A program made the translations under genes and the position numbers. Positions 27,606 through 37,154 of a stretch of DNA of 64,000 bases are shown here, piece after piece. This stretch comes from Rhizobium leguminosarum. Its GTDB lineage: Bacteria; Pseudomonadota; Alphaproteobacteria; Rhizobiales; Rhizobiaceae. The stretch spans positions 591,501 through 655,500 of the forward strand of contig NZ_JAGIOR010000001.1 of assembly GCF_017876795.1 (NCBI RefSeq), written 5' to 3'. The notes beneath the pieces were generated by a model. The model was not told the origin of the DNA. It saw only the letters and a list, made by a program, of their open reading frames with translations, and ran no database searches. Numbering within the stretch: position 1 is the stretch's first letter; the number at the start of each line of letters is the position of its first letter.

Positions 27606-27610
27606 ATTCC
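27597..27610 (+). promoter_or_regulatory. Candidate IolR operator (GGAA-N6-TTCC)
   Basis: GGAATGAATATTCC matches exactly the GGAA-N6-TTCC palindrome described for IolR sites in Sinorhizobium inositol genes. It is 143 bp upstream of the binding-protein start, overlapping the possible -10 box. Confidence 0.55.
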
Positions 27611-27752
27611 GAAGAGCGGATTTGACGGTTTGTTTGTTCCGTTTTCGGAGCGTTGCGGGAGAGCGGCGCGGGGAATTTCGGCTTCAAGGCAATGCCTGGA
27701 GCTCCGGCGTGAGGAGGGTGCAGCCGGGCACCGCTTTGTGGAGGGAAGTGAA

Positions 27753-28682
27753 ATGAAAAAGTTTATCCTGGGCACTGCGATGGCGCTCGTCATGTCGACG
27801 GCGGTCCACGCGGAAACCGTCGGCGTCTCGATGGCGAAATTCGACGACAACTTTCTGACGGTTCTGCGCAACGGCATGACCGATTACGCCAAGACGCTGA
27901 GCGGTGTGACGCTGCAGGTCGAAGACGCGCAGAACGACGTTTCCAAGCAGCAGAGCCAGATCCAGAATTTCATCGCCTCGAAGGTCGATGCAATCATCGT
28001 CAACCCCGTCGATACCGATGCGACCACGGCAATGTCGAAGCTCGCCGCCGATGCCGGCATTCCGCTTGTTTACGTCAACCGTCAGCCGGTCAATGTCGAC
28101 ACGCTGCCGGAGAAGCAGGCTTTCGTCGCATCCAACGAGCAGGAATCAGGCACGCTGGAAACCAAGGAAGTTTGCCGCATTCTCGGCGGCAAGGGCAAGG
28201 CCGTCGTGATCATGGGCGAGCTTTCCAACCAGGCTGCGCGCATGCGCACCCAGGACGTCCATGACGTTGTCAGGACCGATGAATGCAAGGGTCTTGAGAT
28301 CGTCGAAGAGCAGACGGCCAACTGGGATCGCACCCAGGGCGCCGACCTGATGGCCAACTGGCTCTCCAGCGGCATCGAATTCGACGCCGTGATTTCCAAC
28401 AACGACGAAATGGCGATCGGGGCGATCCAGGCGCTGAAGGCTGCCGGCAAGGATATGACCAAGGTCGTCGTCGGCGGTGTCGACGCCACGCAGGATGCGC
28501 TTGCCGCGATGCAGGCGGGCGATCTCGACGTTACGGTATTCCAGGATGCCGCCGGCCAGGGCAAGGGCTCGCTCGATGCAGCCCTCAAGATTGCCAAGGG
28601 CGAAAAGGTCGAGAAGAAGGTCTATATTCCCTTCCAACTCGTCACCCCAGCCAACGTCAAGGACTTCGTCACCAAGAACTGA
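27753..28682 (+). CDS. ibpA: Sugar (probably myo-inositol) ABC transporter substrate-binding protein
   Basis: A 309-residue periplasmic binding protein of the ribose/inositol type, with a cleavable signal ending near TAVHA-ETVG. The mature protein opens [19 protein letters not shown] and contains [14 protein letters not shown] and [19 protein letters not shown], typical of cluster B binding proteins. From memory it closely resembles Sinorhizobium IbpA, and the IolR-type box upstream agrees, but the ligand (inositol, rhizopine or a pentose) is inferred. Start at 27753 behind GGAGGG. First gene of a three-gene importer with the ATPase and permease. Confidence 0.85.
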   Translation: MKKFILGTAMALVMSTAVHAETVGVSMAKFDDNFLTVLRNGMTDYAKTLSGVTLQVEDAQNDVSKQQSQIQNFIASKVDAIIVNPVDTDATTAMSKLAADAGIPLVYVNRQPVNVDTLPEKQAFVASNEQESGTLETKEVCRILGGKGKAVVIMGELSNQAARMRTQDVHDVVRTDECKGLEIVEEQTANWDRTQGADLMANWLSSGIEFDAVISNNDEMAIGAIQALKAAGKDMTKVVVGGVDATQDALAAMQAGDLDVTVFQDAAGQGKGSLDAALKIAKGEKVEKKVYIPFQLVTPANVKDFVTKN

Positions 28683-28752
28683 GGCGAATGCCAAACGGGA
28701 TGCGGGGCTTTGCCCGCATCCTTTTCGCCTGTCCGTATCCGGAGGAGATGAT

Positions 28753-30294
28753 ATGGCCGTCAGCCCGACAACCATGGCCGCCGTGCGCGCGAGCGGCGCA
28801 GTTCCGAATGCGGAATATCTGCTGAGCGCCGAGGGCGTTCGCAAGGAATTTCCGGGTGTCGTCGCACTCGACGACGTGCAGTTCCGGCTGAAGCGTGCCT
28901 CCGTGCATGCGCTGATGGGCGAAAACGGCGCCGGCAAATCGACATTGATGAAGATCCTTGCCGGCATCTACATACCTGACAAAGGCGATATCCGGCTGAA
29001 AGGCATCGAGATCCAGCTGAAATCTCCGCTCGATGCGCTGGAGAATGGCATTGCCATGATCCATCAGGAACTGAACCTGATGCCGTTCATGACGGTTGCC
29101 GAAAATATCTGGATCCGCCGCGAGCCGAAGAACCGCTTCGGTTTCGTCGATCACGGCGTCATGCATCGCATGACCGAAGAGCTGTTTGCCCGGCTCAATA
29201 TCGACATCGATCCCGATATCGAGGTCCGATACCTGTCGGTTGCCAACCGGCAGATGGTCGAGATCGCCAAAGCGGTCTCGTATAATTCCGACGTGCTGAT
29301 CATGGACGAGCCGACTTCGGCGCTGACCGAGCGCGAGGTCGAGCACCTCTTTCGCATTATCCGTGACCTCAGGGCCCAGGGCATCGGCATCGTCTACATC
29401 ACCCACAAGATGAACGAGCTTTTCGAGATCGCCGACGAGTTCTCCGTCTTCCGCGACGGCCGGTATATCGGCACGCATGCCTCGACCGAGGTGACCCGCG
29501 ACGACATCATCCGGATGATGGTCGGGCGCGAGATCACCCAGATGTTTCCGAAAGAAGAAGTGCCGATCGGCGAGGTCATGCTGTCCGTCAAGGATCTTTG
29601 CCTCAACGGCGTCTTCAAGAATGTTTCCTTCGAGGTGAGGGCGGGCGAGATCCTCGGGGTGGCTGGCCTTGTCGGCTCCGGGCGGTCGAACGTCGCCGAA
29701 ACGCTGTTCGGCGTGACGCCCGCAAGTTCCGGCTCGATCGAACTCTACGGCAAGCCGGTGACGATTTCTTCGCCGACCGAGGCCATCCGTCACCAGATGG
29801 CCTTCCTGACCGAGGACCGTAAGGATACCGGCTGTCTGCTGATCCTCGATATTCTTGAGAATATGCAGATCGCCGTGCTCCAGGACAGATATGTCAAGGG
29901 CGGCTTCGTGCAGCAGGGCGCCATCGAGGCGACCTGCGAAGACATGGCAAAAAAGCTGCGGGTGAAGACGCCTAACCTTTACGAGCGGGTGGAAAACCTT
30001 TCGGGCGGCAATCAGCAGAAGGTGCTGATCGGGCGCTGGCTGCTCACCAATCCGCGGATCCTCATCCTCGACGAGCCGACGCGCGGCATCGATGTCGGCG
30101 CCAAGGCGGAAATCCATCGGCTGGTGACGGAGATGGCGCGGAACGGCGTCGCCGTCATCATGATTTCGTCCGAGATGCCTGAGGTTCTCGGGATGAGCGA
30201 CCGCATCATGGTCATGCACGAAGGGCGCGTGACCGGTTTCCTCAATCGCGATGAAGCAACGCAGATCAAGGTGATGGAGCTGGCTGCGCAGTGA
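28753..30294 (+). CDS. iatA: Sugar (inositol-type) ABC transporter ATP-binding protein
   Basis: A 513-residue double ATPase of the RbsA/MglA type. The N-terminal cassette has GENGAGKST, the degenerate signature [14 protein letters not shown] and [11 protein letters not shown]; the C-terminal cassette has GLVGSGRSN in place of a Walker [16 protein letters not shown] and [15 protein letters not shown]. This asymmetry is normal for the family. The ATG at 28753 follows GGAGGAG. It energises sugar import with the flanking binding protein and permease. Confidence 0.93.
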   Translation: MAVSPTTMAAVRASGAVPNAEYLLSAEGVRKEFPGVVALDDVQFRLKRASVHALMGENGAGKSTLMKILAGIYIPDKGDIRLKGIEIQLKSPLDALENGIAMIHQELNLMPFMTVAENIWIRREPKNRFGFVDHGVMHRMTEELFARLNIDIDPDIEVRYLSVANRQMVEIAKAVSYNSDVLIMDEPTSALTEREVEHLFRIIRDLRAQGIGIVYITHKMNELFEIADEFSVFRDGRYIGTHASTEVTRDDIIRMMVGREITQMFPKEEVPIGEVMLSVKDLCLNGVFKNVSFEVRAGEILGVAGLVGSGRSNVAETLFGVTPASSGSIELYGKPVTISSPTEAIRHQMAFLTEDRKDTGCLLILDILENMQIAVLQDRYVKGGFVQQGAIEATCEDMAKKLRVKTPNLYERVENLSGGNQQKVLIGRWLLTNPRILILDEPTRGIDVGAKAEIHRLVTEMARNGVAVIMISSEMPEVLGMSDRIMVMHEGRVTGFLNRDEATQIKVMELAAQ

Positions 30295-30328
30295 TGCGCC
30301 GTCTGCGATCGCCCAAGGGAGGTTTGAC

Positions 30329-31354
30329 ATGAGTACCAAGGTAGTAGAGGGCGCGGGTCCGCTCGCAACCCGGCAAAGGCGGCGGCGCTTACCGACTGAG
30401 CTCAGCATTTTCCTGGTGCTCATCGGCATCGCGCTCATCTATGAAGCGCTCGGCTGGATGTTCATCGGCCAAAGCTTCCTGATGAATTCCCAGCGTCTGA
30501 CGATTATGATCCTTCAGGTCTCCGTCATCGGCATCATCGCCGTCGGCGTCACGCAGGTCATCATCACCGGCGGCATCGATTTGTCGTCGGGCTCGGTCGT
30601 CGGCATGACGGCGATGATCGCAACAAGCTTCGCCCAGTCGTCGACCTGGGGACGGGCGGTCTTTCCCTCGCTGACCGACCTGCCGGCTTTGGTGCCGATC
30701 ATGGTCGGCCTGCTGATCGGGGCGGCGGCGGGTCTCGCGAACGGCGCGCTCATCGCCTACACGAAAATCCCTCCGTTCATCGCAACGCTCGGCATGTTCG
30801 TTTCGGCCCGCGGTGTCGCGAAGTGGTATACGAAGGGGCAGCCGGTTTCCGGGATCACCGAGCAGTTTCACTTCATCGGAACCAAAGCCTGGCCGGTCGT
30901 CGTCTTCCTGGTCGTCGCGCTGATCTTTCACATTGCGCTGCGCTACACGCGCTACGGAAAGTTCACCTATGCCATCGGCGCCAACCCGCAGGCCGCGCGC
31001 GTTTCCGGCATCAATATCGAGGCGCATCTCGTCAAGGTCTATGTGATTGCCGGATTGCTTGCCGGCCTCGCCGGTATCGTCACGGCGGCACGCGCGGAAA
31101 CCGCACAGGCCAGCATGGGCGTCGGCTATGAACTGGATGCGATCGCCGCGACCGTCATCGGCGGAACCTCGCTCACCGGCGGCGTCGGGCGCATCACCGG
31201 CACTGTTATCGGCACCATCATCCTCGGCGTCATGACCTCCGGCTTCACCTTCCTCAGGATCGACGCCTATTACCAGGAGATCGTCAAAGGTCTGATCATC
31301 GTCGCGGCTGTCGTCATCGACGTCTACCGGCAGAAGAAGCGCCGCAAGCACTGA
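30329..31354 (+). CDS. iatP: Sugar (inositol-type) ABC transporter permease
   Basis: A 341-residue inner-membrane permease of the RbsC family with eight or more hydrophobic segments. Conserved stretches include VTQVIITGGIDLSSGSVVG, IPPFIATLGMF, YAIGANPQAARVSGINIEA and IAATVIGGTSLTGGVGRITGT. It ends with a basic cytosolic tail. Start at 30329 after GGGAGG; last gene of the importer operon, followed by a strong terminator. Confidence 0.93.
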   Translation: MSTKVVEGAGPLATRQRRRRLPTELSIFLVLIGIALIYEALGWMFIGQSFLMNSQRLTIMILQVSVIGIIAVGVTQVIITGGIDLSSGSVVGMTAMIATSFAQSSTWGRAVFPSLTDLPALVPIMVGLLIGAAAGLANGALIAYTKIPPFIATLGMFVSARGVAKWYTKGQPVSGITEQFHFIGTKAWPVVVFLVVALIFHIALRYTRYGKFTYAIGANPQAARVSGINIEAHLVKVYVIAGLLAGLAGIVTAARAETAQASMGVGYELDAIAATVIGGTSLTGGVGRITGTVIGTIILGVMTSGFTFLRIDAYYQEIVKGLIIVAAVVIDVYRQKKRRKH

Positions 31355-31383
31355 TCTCAGATGGTGCGAACCGATGGTTTTTG

Positions 31384-31412
31384 CGGGGGCTTCGGCCCCC
31401 GTTCCGTTTTTA
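31384..31412 (+). terminator. Terminator of the inositol-type ABC operon
   Basis: CGGGGGC-TTCG-GCCCCCG (31384-31401), a 7-bp stem with a stable TTCG tetraloop, then TTCCGTTTTT. Confidence 0.88.
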
Positions 31413-31503
31413 ACGCATGAAGACGGAATTTATAAAAAAGAGGTGGCGAATTCCGTCAGCTTTTCTATTCTGGTCTTCCCGCTCGGGCAGCGCAGGAAGA
31501 TAG

Positions 31504-32562
31504 ATGCAATTGGTATTTGACGGTCACAACGACGTTCTCCTTCGACTCTGGACACATTCAAAAGACGGCAGCGACCCGATCGCGGAATTCGCAGACGGCA
31601 CGACCGTCGGCCATATCGATGCGCGCCGGGCCAGAGAGGGCGGACTTTCGGGCGGTCTCTGCGCCATCTATATTCCCTCGGGCGATCTCGTCTTCGCCGA
31701 TCCGGATGCCGATGGCCGCCATATCACGCCGATGGCCGCCCCTCTCGATCCGCTGCCTTCCCTTGCCATTGCCACTGAAATGGCGGCGATCGCGTTGCGG
31801 CTCGACCAGGCCGGCGCCTGGCGGCTCTGCCGGACGGTAAAAAGTATCCGCGGCGCCATGACCGACGATATTTTTGCCGCCGTCATGCACATGGAAGGCT
31901 GCGAGGCGATCGGCGCCGATCTTGCGGCGCTTGAGGTGTTTTATGCAGCGGGGCTGCGGTCGCTCGGGCCAGTCTGGAGCCGGCACAATGTCTTCGGCTA
32001 CGGCGTGCCTTTCGCCTTCCCGATGTCGCCGGACACGGCGCCGGGCCTGACCGATGCCGGGTTTGCGCTGGTGAGGGAATGCAATCGCCTCGGTATCCTG
32101 ATCGATCTTGCCCATATCACCGAGAAAGGTTTCTGGGACATAGCGAAGACGACGGACCAGCCGCTGGTCGCCAGCCATTCCAACGCCCATGCGCTGACGC
32201 CGGTCGCGCGCAATCTGACGGACAGGCAGCTCGATGCGATCCGCGAAAGCCGCGGGCTCGTCGGCATCAACTATGCCACCGCCATGCTGCGTGCCGACGG
32301 CCGCTCGGACAGCGATACGCCGCTTGCCGACATGATCCGCCACATCGACTATCTGGTGAACCGCATCGGCATCGACTGCGTGGGCCTCGGATCGGATTTC
32401 GACGGCGCCACCATTTCTGAGGAAATCGGCGATGCTAGTGGCAATCAGAAGCTGATTGCTGCTCTCAGGGAGGTTGGTTATGGTGAGGCCGATCTCACGA
32501 AACTTGCCCGTGAAAATTGGCTTCGCATTCTCGCACAAGCTTGGCGGGAGGACTGCGCCTAA
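31504..32562 (+). CDS. Membrane dipeptidase-type peptidase, family M19
   Basis: A 352-residue zinc dipeptidase of the M19 (renal dipeptidase) family. Metal ligands and motifs in order: DGHND (HxD, residues 7-9), VMHMEGCE (bridging Glu), LIDLAHI and PLVASHSNAHAL (His ligands), then GLGSDFDG near the C-terminus. There is no signal peptide, so it would hydrolyse dipeptides, including those with a D-residue, in the cytoplasm. It is the first gene of a run that continues with a full peptide ABC importer, so imported dipeptides are the likely substrates. Confidence 0.92.
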   Translation: MQLVFDGHNDVLLRLWTHSKDGSDPIAEFADGTTVGHIDARRAREGGLSGGLCAIYIPSGDLVFADPDADGRHITPMAAPLDPLPSLAIATEMAAIALRLDQAGAWRLCRTVKSIRGAMTDDIFAAVMHMEGCEAIGADLAALEVFYAAGLRSLGPVWSRHNVFGYGVPFAFPMSPDTAPGLTDAGFALVRECNRLGILIDLAHITEKGFWDIAKTTDQPLVASHSNAHALTPVARNLTDRQLDAIRESRGLVGINYATAMLRADGRSDSDTPLADMIRHIDYLVNRIGIDCVGLGSDFDGATISEEIGDASGNQKLIAALREVGYGEADLTKLARENWLRILAQAWREDCA

Positions 32563-32662
32563 AGCGTTGCGCGCCTCTGGACGTGCCAGGAATGGACAAT
32601 AGTTTTAATGGGGCGTGACCGATAAAACGCTTCGTAATCAATCAAGAACAGGGGAACAGACC

Positions 32663-34306
32663 ATGATGATGACCAAGCTTAGCCGCAATTTCCGACTGCT
32701 ATCCGCGGGAGCCGCTCTTTCGCTGCTGATGATGGCAGCACCCTCCGCCTTTGCCGAGACGCCCAAGGATACGCTGGTCGAAGGGTTCGCCATCGACGAT
32801 ATCATCACGATGGATCCGGGCGAGGCGTTCGAACTCTCGACCGCCGAAGTTACCACCAACAGTTACAGCCTGCTCGTCCGTCTCGATATGGACGACACAT
32901 CCAAGGTGAAAGGCGATCTGGCGGACAGCTGGAGCGTTTCCGATGATGGCCTGACCTATACGTTCAAGCTGAAATCGGGCCTGAAATTCGCCTCCGGCAA
33001 CCCGATCACCGCCGAAGACGTCGCCTGGTCGTTCGAGCGCGCCGTCAAGCTCGACAAAAGCCCGGCCTTCAACCTCACTCAATTCGGCCTGACCGGCGAC
33101 AACGTTACGGAAAAAGCCAAGGCGGCCGATGCCGGCACCTTCGTGTTCACCGTCGACAAGGCCTATGCGCCGAGTTTCGTGCTCAACTGCCTGACGGCAA
33201 CGGTTGCTTCCGTCGTCGACAAGAAGCTGGTGATGGAGCATGTGAAGGCGGTGACGCCCGATGCCGAGCACAAATACGACAATGATTTCGGCAATGAGTG
33301 GCTGAAGACCGGCTATGCCGGATCCGGCGCCTATAAGCTGCGCGAATGGCGCGCCAATGAAGTGGTCGTTCTGGAACGTAACGACAATTATTACGGCGAC
33401 AAGGCAAAGCTCAATCGCGTCATTTACCGCTACATGAAGGAAAGCGCTGCGCAGCGGCTGGCGCTCGAAGCCGGCGACATCGATATCGCCCGCAACCTCG
33501 AGCCTGGCGACATCGACGCCGTTTCGAAGAATGCCGATCTCGCGACGACGAGTGCGCCGAAGGGCACGATCTATTATGTCAGCCTGAACAACAAGAACGA
33601 GAACCTCAAGAAGCCGGAAGTCCAGGAAGCTTTCAAGTATCTGGTCGACTATGATGCGATCGGCGCGACCTTGATCAAGGGTATCGGCGAAATCCATCAG
33701 ACCTTCCTGCCGAAGGGCCAGCTCGGCGCGCTCGACGAAAATCCCTATAAGCTCGATGTCGCCAAGGCCAAGGAACTGCTCGCCAAGGCCGGCGTACCCG
33801 ACGGTTTCTCGATCACCATGGATGTGCGCAACACTCAGCCGGTGACCGGTATCGCCGAATCCATGCAGCAGACGCTGGCGCAGGCCGGCGTGAAGATGGA
33901 AATCATCCCGGGCGACGGCAAACAGACGCTGACCAAATACCGCGCCCGCACCCACGACATGTATATCGGCCAATGGGGTTCGGACTATTTCGACCCGAAT
34001 TCCAATGCCGATACCTTTACCGGCAATCCCGACAATTCCGATGCCGGCACAGTGAAGACGCTCGCATGGCGCAACACCTGGGAAGCGCCGGAGCTCGACA
34101 AGCAAGCCAAGGCCGCACTTCTGGAACGTGACGCCGCCAAGCGCGCCGCCATATATCAGGACATCCAGAAGAAATACCTTGAAAACAGCCCCTTCGTCTT
34201 CATCTTCCAGCAGACCGAGGTGGCCGGTTACCGCAAAAGCGTGAAGGACTTCAAGTTGGGTCCAAGCTTCGACACCAATTTCGTCGGTCCGATCGCCAAG
34301 GAATAG
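32663..34306 (+). CDS. Dipeptide/oligopeptide ABC transporter substrate-binding protein
   Basis: A 547-residue family 5 extracellular solute-binding protein (DppA/OppA type). The ATG at 32663 follows AGGGGAAC and gives a signal peptide ending at PSAFA-ETPK. The mature protein has the family segments DLADSWSVSDDGLTYTFKLKSGLKFASGNPITAEDVAWSFERA and KLREWRANEVVVLERNDNYYG. The ligand is unknown; the M19 dipeptidase ahead points to dipeptides. Periplasmic. Confidence 0.9.
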   Translation: MMMTKLSRNFRLLSAGAALSLLMMAAPSAFAETPKDTLVEGFAIDDIITMDPGEAFELSTAEVTTNSYSLLVRLDMDDTSKVKGDLADSWSVSDDGLTYTFKLKSGLKFASGNPITAEDVAWSFERAVKLDKSPAFNLTQFGLTGDNVTEKAKAADAGTFVFTVDKAYAPSFVLNCLTATVASVVDKKLVMEHVKAVTPDAEHKYDNDFGNEWLKTGYAGSGAYKLREWRANEVVVLERNDNYYGDKAKLNRVIYRYMKESAAQRLALEAGDIDIARNLEPGDIDAVSKNADLATTSAPKGTIYYVSLNNKNENLKKPEVQEAFKYLVDYDAIGATLIKGIGEIHQTFLPKGQLGALDENPYKLDVAKAKELLAKAGVPDGFSITMDVRNTQPVTGIAESMQQTLAQAGVKMEIIPGDGKQTLTKYRARTHDMYIGQWGSDYFDPNSNADTFTGNPDNSDAGTVKTLAWRNTWEAPELDKQAKAALLERDAAKRAAIYQDIQKKYLENSPFVFIFQQTEVAGYRKSVKDFKLGPSFDTNFVGPIAKE

Positions 34307-34324
34307 TCCAGCAGGATTAGTCGC

Positions 34325-35392
34325 TTGAGCACCGTCGAAACGACAGAGGCGGCGCGGCCCCGAAAGGGCCGTGCCGGCGCCTTCGCAAAGGCGTTAGGGC
34401 GGTTTCTGTTTGCCGCCGTCACCACCTATTTCGGCCTTCTGGCCGTCACCTTCTTCATCGGCCGCGTTGTGCCGATCGATCCCGTGCTCGCCATTCTCGG
34501 CGATCGCGCCCCCGCCCATGTCGTCGAGCGCGTGCGCCAGGAGATGGGCTTCAACCTGCCGCTCTATCAGCAGTTCTTCATCTATGTGAAAGGCATACTG
34601 TCCGGCGATTTCGGTAATTCGGTGCTGACGACCAATCCGGTCATGGTCGATATCCGCCGTGTCCTGCCGGCAACCATCGAGCTTGCGACACTCGGAACGC
34701 TCATAGGCGCCTTCGTCGGCGTGCCGCTCGGCGTTCTCGCCGCCGTGCGTCGCGGCAGCATCGTCGACCAGGTCGTGCGCGTCGTCGGCCTGATCGGTTA
34801 TTCGGTGCCGATCTTCTGGCTGGCGCTGATCTCGCTCGTCATCTTCTACGCGCAGTTGCGCTGGGTGGCGTTTCCGGGCCGCATCGACATCGTCTTCGAA
34901 TACACGTTCACGCCGATCACCGGCTTGTATCTGCTGGACAGTGCCTGGCAGGGGCAATGGGATGTCTTTTACGATGTCTTCCGCCACATCATCCTGCCTG
35001 CATCGCTGCTCGGCTATTTCTCGCTCGCCTACATCAGCCGTATGACGCGCAGCTTCATGCTGAACGAGCTTTCCCAGGAATATATCGTTGCCGCGCGCGC
35101 CAAGGGGCTTTCGGAAACGCGGGTGATCTGGGGCCATGCGCTGCGCAATGCCGCCGTGCCGCTGGTCACCGTCATCGCGCTCTCCTATGCCGGCCTGCTC
35201 GAAGGCTCGGTGCTGACCGAGACCGTCTTTTCCTGGCCGGGCATCGGACTCTACATCACCAATTCGCTGCAGAACGCCGACATGAATGCCGTGCTCGGCG
35301 GGACGATCGTCATCGGCACGGTCTTCATCGGCATCAACCTTCTGTCCGATCTTCTCTACCGGACGCTCGACCCAAGGACGCGAAACCGATGA
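34325..35392 (+). CDS. Peptide ABC transporter permease (DppB type)
   Basis: A 355-residue inner-membrane permease with about six hydrophobic segments. The first helix is preceded by a cytosolic RPRKGRAGAFAKALGRF tail; VRQEMGFNLPLYQQFFIYVKGILSGDFGNS is the typical DppB periplasmic segment, and the EAA loop reads YIVAARAKGLSETRVIWGHALRNAAVPLVT. The start is TTG at 34325, 18 bp after the binding-protein stop. The region between helices 4 and 5 is slightly longer than usual. Confidence 0.93.
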   Translation: MSTVETTEAARPRKGRAGAFAKALGRFLFAAVTTYFGLLAVTFFIGRVVPIDPVLAILGDRAPAHVVERVRQEMGFNLPLYQQFFIYVKGILSGDFGNSVLTTNPVMVDIRRVLPATIELATLGTLIGAFVGVPLGVLAAVRRGSIVDQVVRVVGLIGYSVPIFWLALISLVIFYAQLRWVAFPGRIDIVFEYTFTPITGLYLLDSAWQGQWDVFYDVFRHIILPASLLGYFSLAYISRMTRSFMLNELSQEYIVAARAKGLSETRVIWGHALRNAAVPLVTVIALSYAGLLEGSVLTETVFSWPGIGLYITNSLQNADMNAVLGGTIVIGTVFIGINLLSDLLYRTLDPRTRNR

Positions 35393-36324
35393 CGGCCCCT
35401 GCCAGCCCATCTCCCGCGATGAGCCGCCGCGAATGGCTGCTTTCCGACCGGCCGCAATCGCGCATGCAGGCCCGCCTCGGCCGCGCCTATGTCACCTGGC
35501 GGCAGTTCACGGCAAACAGGCTTGCTGTCGTCGGGCTGCTGATCATCATCGCGCTGCTTTTCATCGCCGCTTTCGCCGATGTGCTCGCCACGCACAATCC
35601 CGTCGTCGGCGATCTGCGCAACGCCCGTCTGCTGCCGCCCGGAACGGCTGAATTCCTGCTCGGCACCGATGACCAGGGCCGCGACATCTATTCGCGGCTG
35701 ATCTACGGATCGCGTTTGACGCTGCTCGTCATCGTGCTGGTCGCCGTCATTTCGGCGCCGATCGGTCTGATTGTCGGCACGGTATCGGGCTATGCCGGAG
35801 GCTGGGTGGATGCGACGCTGATGCGCATCACCGATATCTTTCTCGCCTTTCCGAAGCTGGTGCTGGCGCTCGCCTTTGTTGCCGCGCTCGGTCCCGGCAT
35901 TCAGAACGCGATCATCGCCATCGCCATCACATCCTGGCCGCCCTATGCCCGCATCGCCCGCGCCGAGACACTGACGGTCCGGCGGTCCGATTATATTTCG
36001 GCGGTGAAGCTGATGGGCGCCTCGCCGTTCCGCATCATCCTGCGCCATGTCATGCCGCTCTGCATTTCCTCGCTGATCGTGCGCGTGACGCTCGACATGG
36101 CGGGCATCATCCTGACCGCTGCCGGTCTCGGCTTCCTCGGCCTCGGGGCGCAGCCGCCCCTACCGGAATGGGGGGCGATGATCGCCTCGGGACGGCGCTT
36201 CATCCTCGATCAATGGTGGGTCGCGGCGATGCCCGGCATCGCCATCCTCATCGTCAGCCTCGGCTTCAATCTGCTTGGCGACGGCCTGCGCGACGCGCTC
36301 GATCCGAAGGAGAGCGGCCAATGA
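35389..36324 (+). CDS. Peptide ABC transporter permease (DppC type)
   Basis: A 311-residue DppC-type permease. The N-terminal cytosolic region is followed by NRLAVVGLLIIIALLFIAAFAD, the periplasmic HNPVVGDLRNARLLPP-GTDDQGRDIYSRLIYG segment typical of the subfamily, and an EAA loop DYISAVKLMGASPFRIILRHVMP. The ATG at 35389 overlaps the previous stop (ATGA). A longer ORF beginning at 34957 is out of frame with the upstream permease and artefactual. Confidence 0.93.
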   Translation: MTAPASPSPAMSRREWLLSDRPQSRMQARLGRAYVTWRQFTANRLAVVGLLIIIALLFIAAFADVLATHNPVVGDLRNARLLPPGTAEFLLGTDDQGRDIYSRLIYGSRLTLLVIVLVAVISAPIGLIVGTVSGYAGGWVDATLMRITDIFLAFPKLVLALAFVAALGPGIQNAIIAIAITSWPPYARIARAETLTVRRSDYISAVKLMGASPFRIILRHVMPLCISSLIVRVTLDMAGIILTAAGLGFLGLGAQPPLPEWGAMIASGRRFILDQWWVAAMPGIAILIVSLGFNLLGDGLRDALDPKESGQ

Positions 36325-37154
36325 CGACACTTCTGACCGTGGACAAACTCAAGGTCAGCTACCCCACGCGCACCGGCATGATCGAGGCCGTGCGCGGCGT
36401 CTCCTTCACGCTCGGCAAGGAAAGGCTCGGCATCGTCGGCGAATCCGGTTCCGGAAAATCGCAGACCGGCAGGGCGATCATGGGGCTGACGCCGAAACAC
36501 GCTGTCGTCACGGCCGACAGGCTGGATTTCAACGGCATCGACCTCATCAAAGCCTCCGCCGGCGAAAGGCGCAGGCTGCGCGGCAAGCGCATCGCCATGA
36601 TCCTGCAGGATCCGAAATATTCGCTCGATCCGGTCATGACGATTGGGCGGCAGATCTGCGAAACGCTGCGTACCCATGAGAGGGTCGGCAAAGCGGAGGC
36701 GCGCGAGCGCGCGCTCGCCATGCTGGAAGCGGTGCAGATCCGCGATCCGAAACGTGTCTTCGACCTGCATCCGCACGAAGTTTCGGGCGGCATGGGGCAG
36801 CGCGCGATGATCGCCATGATGCTGATTGCCGGGCCTGAACTGCTGATTGCCGACGAGCCGACGTCGGCGCTCGACGTGACGGTGCAGCTCGATGTGCTGA
36901 GGATCATGGACAGGCTGGTGTCGGAGCGCGGCATGGGACTGATCTTCGTTTCCCACGATCTGAGGCTGGTCTCCTCCTTCTGCGACCGCGTCATTGTCAT
37001 GTATGCCGGAAAGATCGTCGAGGAGCTCGCGGCCGCCGATCTTAAACATGCGCAGCATCCCTATACGAAGGGATTGCTGAATTGCATGCCCGAGATCGGC
37101 CAGAACCGTCATCCGCTGCCGGTGCTCGATCGCAGGCCGGAGTGGGCGGCATGA
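36321..37154 (+). CDS. Peptide ABC transporter ATP-binding protein (DppD type)
   Basis: A 277-residue ATPase with Walker A GESGSGKSQ, Q-loop ILQDPKYSLDPV, signature VSGGMGQRAMIAMML (in place of the canonical LSGGQ), and Walker B LLIADEPTSALD. The C-terminal extension with HPYTKGLLNCMPEIG is the oligopeptide-transporter tail seen in DppD/OppD. Starts inside the previous stop (ATGA overlap), so translation is coupled along the operon. Confidence 0.92.
   Translation: MTTLLTVDKLKVSYPTRTGMIEAVRGVSFTLGKERLGIVGESGSGKSQTGRAIMGLTPKHAVVTADRLDFNGIDLIKASAGERRRLRGKRIAMILQDPKYSLDPVMTIGRQICETLRTHERVGKAEARERALAMLEAVQIRDPKRVFDLHPHEVSGGMGQRAMIAMMLIAGPELLIADEPTSALDVTVQLDVLRIMDRLVSERGMGLIFVSHDLRLVSSFCDRVIVMYAGKIVEELAAADLKHAQHPYTKGLLNCMPEIGQNRHPLPVLDRRPEWAA

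Noticed and set aside
28669..30438. 589-codon minus-strand frame opposite the inositol-type ATPase gene
   Set aside because: Antisense shadow with His/Asp-rich low-complexity composition; the plus-strand ATPase has all ABC motifs.
34957..35388. N-terminal extension of the second peptide permease
   Set aside because: It is out of frame with the upstream permease's real coding sequence and translates to Arg/His-rich text; the permease starts at 35389.
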